DNA from: Pseudomonas putida
Lineage (GTDB): Bacteria > Pseudomonadota > Gammaproteobacteria > Pseudomonadales > Pseudomonadaceae
Direction of reading: 5' to 3'
DNA: 64,000 bases
Assembly: GCF_005080685.1 (NCBI RefSeq)
Contig: NZ_CP039371.1
Span: forward strand, 3,534,001 to 3,598,000
Shown: piece after piece, positions 39,178 to 47,975 of the stretch
How positions within the stretch are numbered: the stretch's first letter is position 1
Layout of the letters: each line of letters starts with the position of its first letter
Made by a program: the position numbers and the translations under genes
The notes under the pieces: generated by a model
What the model saw: only the letters and a program-made list of their open reading frames with translations
Told to the model about the DNA's origin: nothing
Databases searched by the model: none

Positions 39178-40857
39178 TCACGCGTGATTGATATCCCGGT
39201 CCTTGGTCTCCGGTAGGAAGAAGATCCCCAGCACCGCCGTCATCACCGCGATCACGATTGGGTACCACAACCCGTAATAGATATCCCCGGTAGCCGCCAC
39301 CATGGCAAACGCCACCGTCGGCAGGAAGCCGCCGAACCAGCCGTTACCGATGTGGTACGGCAAAGACATGGAGGTATAGCGGATGCGCGCCGGGAACAGT
39401 TCGACCAGCCACGCAGCGATGGGGCCATAGACCATGGTCACGTAGATCACCAGCACGGTCAGCAGCAACAGCACCATCGGGTAGTGGATCTTCGCCGGGT
39501 CGGCTTTCTCTGGATACCCGGCTTCCTTGAGCGCCCCACCCAGGGTGACGGTAAAGGCATCGTTCTGCACCTTGAAGTCGGCCGCCGCCAGGCTGCTGCC
39601 CTCGAAGCTCGGCAACACCCGCTCGCCGATACGGATCTGCGTCACGCTGCCAGGTTCGGCCGCCTCGTTGGTGTAGGGAATGGCCCGCTTGGCCAGCAGG
39701 CTCTTGGCGATGTCGCAAGAGCTGATGAATTTGGCCTTGCCCACCGGGTCGAACTGGAACGCGCACTGGCCGGGATCGGCCACCACCACCACGGGATTCT
39801 GCTCCTGGGCCACGAACACGTCAGGGTTACCGTACTCGGTCAGCGCCTTGAAGATCGGGAAATAGGTGAGCGCGGCAATGATGCAACCGGCCATGATGAT
39901 CTTCTTGCGGCCGATGCGGTCGGACAGGCTCCCGAAGAATATGAAGAACGGCGTACCGATCAGCAACGAGCCGGCGATCAGCAGATTGGCTGTCTGTGGG
40001 TCGATCTTGAGCATCTGCAGCAGGAAGAACAGCGCGTAGAACTGCCCGGTGTACCACACTACTGCCTGGCCGGCGGTGCCGCCCAGCAGCGACATGATCA
40101 CCACCTTGAGGTTGTCCCAGCGGGCGAAGGACTCGGTCAGCGGTGCCTTGGACGCCTTGCCCTCGGCTTTCATCTTCATGAACACCGGCGACTCGTTGAG
40201 CTGCATGCGGATGTACACCGAAACCGCCAGCAGCAGGATCGACAGCAGGAACGGAATGCGCCAGCCCCAGGCCTCGAAGGCCTCGGTACCCAGCGCGGTC
40301 CGGCAAGCGAGGATCACCAGCAGGGAAAGGAACAGGCCCAGGGTCGCGGTGGTCTGGATCCACGCCGTGAAGAAGCCCCGACGCCCCTTGGGCGCGTGCT
40401 CCGCGACGTAGGTGGCAGCGCCCCCGTACTCGCCACCCAATGCCAGGCCCTGGAGCAGACGCAAGGTAATGAGAATCACCGGCGCGGCCACACCGATCAC
40501 CGCGTAGCTCGGTAGCAGGCCTACCACCGCGGTGGACAGGCCCATGATGACGATGGTGATGAGAAAGGTGTACTTGCGCCCGATCATGTCGCCCAGCCGG
40601 CCGAACACGATGGCGCCGAACGGCCTTACGGCGAAGCCTGCAGCAAAGGCCAGCAAAGCGAAGATGAACGAGGTGGTTTCATTGACGCCGGCGAAGAAGT
40701 GCTTGGCGATGATCGCCGCCAGCGAGCCGTACAGGTAGAAGTCGTACCATTCGAACACCGTGCCCAGGGACGAGGCGAAGATGACCTTGCGCTCCTCCTT
40801 GGTGATACCGCGTTGGGGCGCGCTACTGCCCGTGGATGCGCTGTCGAGAACCGCCAT
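39178..40857 (-). CDS. MHS-family metabolite:H+ symporter (MFS)
   Basis: A 559-residue transporter starting at MAVLDSAS (40857). MHS features are visible: SSLGTVFEWYDFYLYGSLAA (about 30–49), FGRLGDMIGRKYTFL, and LRLLQGLALGGEYGGAATYV. It is about 120 residues longer than usual because a soluble insert (about 350–465, e.g. ADPGQCAFQFDPVG and SSLAAADFKVQNDAFTV) interrupts helices of the second half. Relatives carry shikimate, dicarboxylates or proline/betaine. The nearby quinate dehydrogenase makes an aromatic-pathway acid plausible, but this is a guess. Confidence 0.85.
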   Translation of the reverse strand: MAVLDSASTGSSAPQRGITKEERKVIFASSLGTVFEWYDFYLYGSLAAIIAKHFFAGVNETTSFIFALLAFAAGFAVRPFGAIVFGRLGDMIGRKYTFLITIVIMGLSTAVVGLLPSYAVIGVAAPVILITLRLLQGLALGGEYGGAATYVAEHAPKGRRGFFTAWIQTTATLGLFLSLLVILACRTALGTEAFEAWGWRIPFLLSILLLAVSVYIRMQLNESPVFMKMKAEGKASKAPLTESFARWDNLKVVIMSLLGGTAGQAVVWYTGQFYALFFLLQMLKIDPQTANLLIAGSLLIGTPFFIFFGSLSDRIGRKKIIMAGCIIAALTYFPIFKALTEYGNPDVFVAQEQNPVVVVADPGQCAFQFDPVGKAKFISSCDIAKSLLAKRAIPYTNEAAEPGSVTQIRIGERVLPSFEGSSLAAADFKVQNDAFTVTLGGALKEAGYPEKADPAKIHYPMVLLLLTVLVIYVTMVYGPIAAWLVELFPARIRYTSMSLPYHIGNGWFGGFLPTVAFAMVAATGDIYYGLWYPIVIAVMTAVLGIFFLPETKDRDINHA

Positions 40858-41066
40858 GGGGTGCCTCCGTCTTGTCGTTATGGCAGGCCGGAGCACCTCA
40901 CATGTATTCCACCATCGCACCCGGGCCTCAGGGCTTGCATCGGGTCACGCAGGTACGGCGAACCGCGCCTCGGATCACGGCAAGGTATCTGAAGCATAAT
41001 CGGCTTTGGCGGGATATCCACTGGCCAGCATCCACCGCCCGGACGGCCGTTTCGAAGCGGTACGGA

Positions 41067-41855
41067 TCAGCCCAGGAACCGCAGCACCTCGTCCAGTACC
41101 ACCGGCCCCTGCTCCCGATGCGGCACATGCCCGCACCCTGGCAACATCCGCATCACCGATGGGCCACCGGCCATGGCCACGAAGCGCTCAGGATGGGCGC
41201 TCGACCCGAACTCATCCTGTTCCCCATGCAGGCTCAGCAGGGGGCAAACCACCTCTGGCAGCACTGCATCCAGGGACCAATCGGCGAAGTCTGCGCCCAA
41301 CCAGGTATCGACCCAGGCACGCAACACCCAGGCGGCCTTGTCGCCGTGGTAGCGCTGCAAGCGCTCCAGTTGCCCAGGCTCTGCAAATTGACGATCAGCA
41401 GCGCGAATGCCTTCGAGTGTGCGGTCTTCGACGAACGCCTGCGCCGACTCGGTGATCACGCCACGACACTGCCCGCTGTATGCAGCCGCGCAGCTCACCG
41501 CCATGCCACCGCCAACGCTATGACCGAAGACCACGAACTCATCGATGCCCAGTTGCTCGCGCAACGCGGCGAAGCCCTCGAGCGCCTCGGCCTCGACGAA
41601 CCCGCGCCGCAGCAAGCCAAGGTGCGCATCGGACCGGCCGAAGCCCAGTCGGTCGTAGGCAATCACCTGTTGCCCTGTGGCTGCCGCCAGTTGCGCTGGG
41701 AAGTCACGCCATAGCTCTACGCATCCCAAGGAGTCGTGCAAGAGGATGATCGGCACCGCTCCCGCCTCCGCTGGCGACCATTGTTGGGCGAACAACTTGC
41801 CTTGCGGTGTTTGCACCCAGTGCGTTCGAGGTGATTGGAGGTCGAGCGATGACAT
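41067..41855 (-). CDS. Alpha/beta hydrolase
   Basis: A 262-residue protein with the full catalytic set: nucleophile serine in VFGHSVGGGMAVS (about 106), acid in LHGEQDEFGSS, and histidine in GCGHVPHREQ near the end. The oxyanion strand IILLHDSLGCVELWRDFP is present. The fold fits esterases or haloperoxidase-like hydrolases; the substrate is unknown. A second hydrolase gene is just upstream on the same strand (68-base gap). Confidence 0.85.
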   Translation of the reverse strand: MSSLDLQSPRTHWVQTPQGKLFAQQWSPAEAGAVPIILLHDSLGCVELWRDFPAQLAAATGQQVIAYDRLGFGRSDAHLGLLRRGFVEAEALEGFAALREQLGIDEFVVFGHSVGGGMAVSCAAAYSGQCRGVITESAQAFVEDRTLEGIRAADRQFAEPGQLERLQRYHGDKAAWVLRAWVDTWLGADFADWSLDAVLPEVVCPLLSLHGEQDEFGSSAHPERFVAMAGGPSVMRMLPGCGHVPHREQGPVVLDEVLRFLG

Positions 41856-41923
41856 GCCGGTTTTCCTTGTTATGGGCGTCGGCAGCTACCTTAGCCCAGC
41901 AGCGGAACCGCTGGCCATGCGCT

Positions 41924-42850
41924 TCACTCGTTTACCCGTCGCAGCAACCCGCTCCCTTCGTGTCGGGCGAGAATGCGCAGCAGTTGATCGACCAACGCGC
42001 GGTCCGGCGCTTCCAGGTGAAAGTGATGCCCGCCCGGGTGCCAGGACACCTTGGCCTGGCTGGGCAATGCGTCCTGGCGCCGAGCGAATCCGGCGTCGGC
42101 AAAGGCGCCCTGGCGCCCCAGCATCAGGTACAGCGGACAGCGGATCTGGCGCAGCAGGTCGCAAGCCTCGCGCTCGGTCAGGGGCATGGGTTCGGGCAAC
42201 ACGAGGCGAGGGTCGTGGCGCCAGCAGTAGCCATCGCTCAACTGCAACAGGTCACGCAGCGCCAAAAGCCGCGCTGCATCGTCGCAAAGCTCGCCATCCA
42301 GGCGTTTGCGCCGCTGTTCGAGGGCGGCTTCGAGGTCGACGAAACGGCTGCCGTGCGGCTCGCTGAAGCCTTGCGCCTGGCTGCGCTGAACCATGCGCTT
42401 GAGCCGATAGGCCCGCGCCAGATGCTGCACGCGATCGTCATCGGCCACGGTGAACGGTGCGCCCATGCCATCGAGGAAAACCATGCTGGCGATGCCGCTG
42501 GTCATCGCTGCCAGCAGTGACGCGATACCGCTCCCCATGCCATGGGCCAGGACGTGGAATTGCGCCAGGCCCAGGCTGTCGGTGACCGCCAGCATGTCCT
42601 CGGCATGCTCCCACAGGTAGTAGCCGCTGTCGTGCCGGCGGTGGTCCGAGCGGCCATGGCCGACCAGGTCGGGGGCCACCACGAAGCAGCCATCGAGCAT
42701 CGGCGCCAAGCGCTCGAACGAAGCGGCGTTATCCAGCCAACCGTGCAAGGCCAACAGCGGAATGCCGTCTTCCGGGCCCCAGGTGCGCACAGCCACCTCG
42801 ATGCCATTTAAATCCAGCAGATGGTCCCTGGGACCGAACCGCGAATGCAT
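41924..42850 (-). CDS. Alpha/beta hydrolase-fold protein lacking the usual nucleophile serine
   Basis: A 308-residue protein starting at MHSRFGPRD. The fold is clear (LLALHGWLDNAASFERLAPM, VVAPDLVGHGRSD, WHPGGHHFHLE with a C-terminal histidine). The nucleophile elbow reads LAHGMGSGIA where GHSMG is expected, so Gly104 (codon GGC) replaces the serine. The enzyme may be inactive, may use another residue, or may bind without cleaving. It could form an operon with the hydrolase at 41067. Confidence 0.8.
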   Translation of the reverse strand: MHSRFGPRDHLLDLNGIEVAVRTWGPEDGIPLLALHGWLDNAASFERLAPMLDGCFVVAPDLVGHGRSDHRRHDSGYYLWEHAEDMLAVTDSLGLAQFHVLAHGMGSGIASLLAAMTSGIASMVFLDGMGAPFTVADDDRVQHLARAYRLKRMVQRSQAQGFSEPHGSRFVDLEAALEQRRKRLDGELCDDAARLLALRDLLQLSDGYCWRHDPRLVLPEPMPLTEREACDLLRQIRCPLYLMLGRQGAFADAGFARRQDALPSQAKVSWHPGGHHFHLEAPDRALVDQLLRILARHEGSGLLRRVNE

Positions 42851-43048
42851 ACGCTTTCTCCCTGGCTTGCGCCTGGCGCCTGCGCGTCAGGCCGGCAGGT
42901 TACAGTGGCCCAGGCAGCCGCCGAACGCTGGTCCCTCACCGACCGTCGCATGTGCAAGACCGACCCCTCTTCAGGGGCTAGCCAAGTACCACCCAGCTGC
43001 CAGGCGCAAAGGGCTTGATGGATATCTTTCTTGCAAAGGATTGCCACC

Positions 43049-46000
43049 ATGGCCCTACCACTGCACCACGCACAGATCTCGCGCACCCTGCCCCGCTGGA
43101 GCAAGGCCCTGCACCCCGAGCATGTCGGCCCGATGTTGAGCCGCCTACGCAGCGAATTCCTGGATTCTCAGGGCCAGCCAGTCGATTGGTTCGCCCAGGC
43201 CAGCCCAGCCAGGCAACAAGCCCTGCGCGATGCGATCGCCGAGCGGGACGCTCGACGCCAGGCGTTGCACGCGGCGCTGGCGCCGCTCAAGGGCATCGTC
43301 GAGTTCTGCGAGCCCTTGCTGAGTAACCGCCTGAACAATGAGGTGTCAGTGACCGAAGCGCTGTTCGTGCATCAGCCCTTCGAGCTGAAACAGCCCACGA
43401 CAGGCCCATCGCCACTGGGCCAGACACCACCTCGCGAGCGCTCCCCCGTGGTACCCAAGGGTGCGGCTCAAACCCGAACCTTGCTCGAAGCCGCGCTGCA
43501 CAACTTTACCGCCGACAACGAGGTCCACCCGTTCGACCGCCTGCAACGCAGCGCCACGGACATCCAGCCGATACCCGGGCTGACGCTGGCCGGCTTCATC
43601 GACCATTGTCGACGACTCGATCTGGGCCGCGCCTACCAGCAACACCTGGCCCATGTGCTCGACGCCCCAAGGCCACGTTGCCGACCTTATGGACCGACGC
43701 CAGCCGGGCCGAACTGCGCGTGCAGGGACACATCGCGCTCATGCGCGGCAACCTCAGCGATACCGGTCTGGCCGCCATCGAGCAACTGTGCGCGGGTATC
43801 GCGGCACCTCGCTACGGCGCGCGGGCATTGCATTGTTGGCGTGTGACCCTGGAAACCATCGCCCTGCACGAGCTGCTGCTGATCGGCACCGACGACGACA
43901 GACTGCCAAGCCCGATCATCGTCTACCTGCCCAACGCAACCAACGACAGCGTGCGTGAATACGATTCACGTGCCGACGCCACCCGCGCCTTGCGCCAAGC
44001 GCTGGCCGACACCGCTTCGCGGCAGCGCCTCACTGCACTGGCACCACTGAAGCTGCAGCCCGAACTGGAACGCGCTCTGCGCAAAAAACTATTCGCCAAC
44101 CCAGACAACGCAACGGGCCTGCGCCCCAAGGCGCACCTGACGATTGCCGTCACGCAATTGCCCGATCAACCCTGGGCTCAGTTGCATGCACTGCATGTGC
44201 TGCGACTCAAGAGCGATGCCAGGGCGATTGCCGTGCCGACCGCCGACGTGGATGCCAAACAGCGCCTGGCACGCTTGACCCATTGGCTGGATGCCGGGCT
44301 GACCGTGCTCAACGTCGCTGCAATGTTCATCCCCGCCCTGAACCCCTTGATGATGGCGTTGGGCGCCGCCCAGATCATGGGCAGCGTCTTCCATGGCATC
44401 GAGGCCTGGGAGCAAGGCGACAACGCCCAGGCCTTGGCCCAGGTCGAGTCGATTCTGTTCAATGTGGTGACCGTCGCCGCAGTCGCTGGGGCAGGCATGG
44501 CGCTGAAGCAGGCGGGATTCGTCGATGCGATGCGCAGCGTCTGGGACGACGGCAAGGAGAGGCTGTGGTCCCCCTCGTTCGATGGCTATCGCAGCGACAC
44601 GCTCCTGAACGAGCGCGCGATACCCGATTCGCGGGGCATCTATACGCAAGGTGATCACCGCTTCATCCGTATCGAAGGCGAAGTCATCGAAACCTTGCAA
44701 GGCGCCGATGGCCATCTGCGCGCGCGCCACCCCCGCGCAGGCTATGCCGCACGCTTGAGCGACAACGGCGACGGTGCCTGGCGCTTGGTAATGGAGGCAC
44801 CGCTGGACTGGAGCGATGTGCAGCTGGTGCGTCGCTTCGGGCCGCTGGCCGACGGCCTCGACGACAGCGAACTGTCCTTCGCCATGCGCAGCACCGAAAC
44901 CACGGCAGATACCCTGCGTTACGCCCACATCAATCATCAGCCGCCGCCCGCGCTGCTGGCCGATAGCCTGATGCGCCTCGGTTGCGATCGCGAGGCCGAT
45001 GCGATAATCGAGGCGGTGCGCCACGGCCGCTCTCTCGCAGCCTACAAACACTATGCGGTCGCTGAACTACCGCACTTGCCGGGCTGGCCAGCGGATTACG
45101 CGCTCAAGGTTTTCGCCGGCCCTGAACCCTGGGGCTTGGCGAGCCATTACTCAGCGCCAGGCTCGCATCCCCATGTGGAAATAGTCCTCACCCTGAACGA
45201 CCTGGAAAGCGGCCAGCTCAGCAAAACGGTACTGGCGCAGCTCGACGAATCCGCACGGGCCTCGTTGCGTGGCGATGCCTCATCGCTGTCGGCCAGCGAC
45301 CTGGACGAGCGCCTGGCGCTACGTCTGCAGGCGCGCCGCGACAGCCTGATCGGGAGCCTTTACCAGCAGCGTCAGCCGCAATTCGACAGTGCTCATGTCA
45401 CCCTTGCAAGGCAGTTTCCCAGCCTGCCAGCCCGGGCAGTGCTTGAGCTTGACGCCCGAGCCACGATAGCCGAACGCTCGCGCCTGGTAGCAGGACGCGT
45501 CCCCCTGCGTCTTGCCGAGGAGGCGCGATTGTTGCAGAGCCGCGTGCGTCTGGATCGGGCGCTCGCCGGCTTGTATCGCCCTGGCCTGGCCAATGCCGAC
45601 AGCAGGGCGCTGCAGCAATCCCTGTTGGCTGAACACCCCGGTGCAACGACCGAAAGCATCCTGCAGTCGGCACTCGCCGACCGTGCACATTGCGCCGCAC
45701 TGATTGGCCAACAGGTGCCTCGCCCGGGGTTCAGGTCTCCCATGCGCCTGAGCGACGGCCGGATCGGATACCCGCTCAGCGGTCGCCCAAGGCTGTTCGA
45801 GCGGCTGCGTAACCTGGTCCGCAACATTCCCGACGAGCGCCTGCAAGACTTGTTCCCCAGCTTGACCGCACGCGAGCGCCGCGAACTGCTGGCGCGCTTG
45901 CGCGAACGCGGCGACGTTGGCCAGCAGATCACGGCCCTGCAACGCGAGCAGGAGGCATTGGACGCCACGTTGCAAGCCTGGGTGCAGGCTGCCGACACGG

Positions 46001-47970
46001 CGTATCGACCGGCCCACGCCAGATTGCGCCTGCATCTGAATCGAGCATGGCGCGCCGATCCTCCGGCGATCACCCGCCAACACCGTGCTGCCGGCGGTAA
46101 CGCACTCGAACTCAATCTCGAGGGGTTACAATCCCTGCCAGCATTGCTACCCGCACGCTTCGACCACGTGGCGTCGTTGTCGCTGTATGGCGGCCCCATC
46201 CAATCCCTTCCCCCAGGCTTCCTGCAGAGCTTCCCGTTCTTGCGCTCGCTAAGGCTGGCCTTTGCCGGGCCAGGCTTCGACACGGGCTCACTGTTCCGCG
46301 CCCTGCGCAACACCCCCAGACTCCGTGAACTGATCCTCCCGTCCAACGAACTGCAAGCGCTCACCGACGAGGGCCGCCGAGCGCTCGAGCAACTGACCCA
46401 ACTGCGCTCGCTGGACCTCAGCAGCAACGCCTTGAGCCTGTCCGAAGAAGACCTCGACCTATTCACCCGCCTGCCGCTGGAGCATCTGCGCCTGCGCCAC
46501 AACCAGATCAGCCTGAACCAGGTGCAGGCCGAGCGTTTCGGGCAGATGACCCGACTGCAAACGCTCGACCTGTCAGCCAACCCGCAGCTAGGCGAGGTAC
46601 CGAACGTGGCGGGCCTGTTGCGCCTGCATTCGCTGAACCTGAGCCAATGCGGACTGACGCAGTGGCCGGCGAGCCTGATGGAGCTGATGGCCAACCCAGG
46701 CAGCCAACTGCGCTCCGTGGCCCTCGACGAAAACAGGATCACCGACCTTCCCGATCTCGACCATCTGTTAGCCACGCCTTACTTCCAGACCATTGGCAGC
46801 GCGCAGAGGGCACTGTTGTGGCGCCTGGATTTCAACTTCAACCGCCTGCAGCCACGGCTGGCTCGGCGCTTGCGCACTGCCGGAGCCAGGGTCGAGGAAG
46901 CAGAGGGGTTCCTGCCTGCGGACCAGGCGGTGAACTGGTTGGACCACGCCAACGCGGCTCAGCAACGCACCTGGCGCGACCTGTTCGACGACGGCGATAA
47001 CGCCTCGTTGCGTGACGTGGTAGAACGCCTTGGCCGGTCGGCGCAAGCTCGGGGCAACCCCCAGGCATTGAGCGATCAGGTCTGGAGAATGCTCACCCGG
47101 GCCAGCCAGGATACCCAGCTGCGCACGCGTCTTGAAGAAGTTGCAGCGCAGTTCCCTGCCTCCTGCGGCGATGCCGGAGCAGATGGTTTCAGCACCCTGG
47201 AGGTAGAGTTGCTTGCCTTCGATGAAAGCACCGACGCCGAGTTGCGCGGCCCGCACCTGTTCAATTTCTATCGTCGCCTGTTTCGTCGCGAGCAGGTCAA
47301 CGTCCTCGCCAGCCGTATCTATACCGCGCGCGCGGCCCGACAAGCCGCGCACCGCGCCTGGCTGGAACTGCCAACGGAGCAGCAACCGAGAATGCCGGAC
47401 CTTCCCCCGCTCGACGAGTTGGATGACCTCAGCCTGGAGGAGCTTGAACAGGCCATGGTCGACGAGATCGAGATCCGCCTGGCGCTTCGCCAGGCGCTGG
47501 CCAGCGAGCTGGAATTCCCTGAACCCAGCCAGGACATGCTTTACCGGCAAACCGCCCAGGTATCCCCGCTCGTCGAAGATAACGTGGCCGACGCGGTGCG
47601 CCTGATGGATGAAGGTGCCGCGACCCGGCGTGGCTGGATCGCCCGGCAACCGAGCTGGATGCGCTTCCTGGAACAGCGCTTCGCAGAGCGCTTCGAGGCC
47701 GTGAAAACGGATTGGAGCGATGCCCAGGAATACCTCGATTACTGTGCCGATCCCAGCAGTGAGCCCTCTGCTCGCCTTGCGCCAGATGTCGTGCGGCAAC
47801 TCACGGGCTGGCTGTCCGCCTCACCGCTGGACAGTCAAGGCCGGTTGCAGCGCATCGCACTCAACTCCAGCCAATACGATGAAGCGTCACGCGCCGTGGC
47901 GGGCGCGCGTGAAGCTGCACTCGACGCCCTGTACATGAGCCTGACAGGCGAACAGGACCCCAACGGCTGA
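43049..47970 (+). pseudogene. Very large LRR–NEL (E3 ubiquitin ligase-like) effector with N-terminal DUF6543-type region, one frameshift
   Basis: Starts at ATG 43049 (a TTG at 43031 is less likely). The frame breaks at the C-run 43665–43668; one extra C restores VLDAPKATLPTLWTDAS and a protein of about 1640 residues. The N-terminal 1000 residues resemble the dermonecrotic-toxin-like DUF6543 region, with a hydrophobic helical stretch (VAAMFIPALNPLMMALGAAQ). Leucine-rich repeats span about 1020–1250 (LRSLDLSSNALSLSEEDLDL, LQTLDLSANPQLGEV, LHSLNLSQCGLTQWP). The C-terminal NEL domain has a candidate catalytic cysteine in FPASCGDAGADG (about Cys1373). NEL proteins transfer ubiquitin to host proteins. 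No chaperone or secretion gene is adjacent. Confidence 0.8.
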
Positions 47971-47975
47971 CCGCC

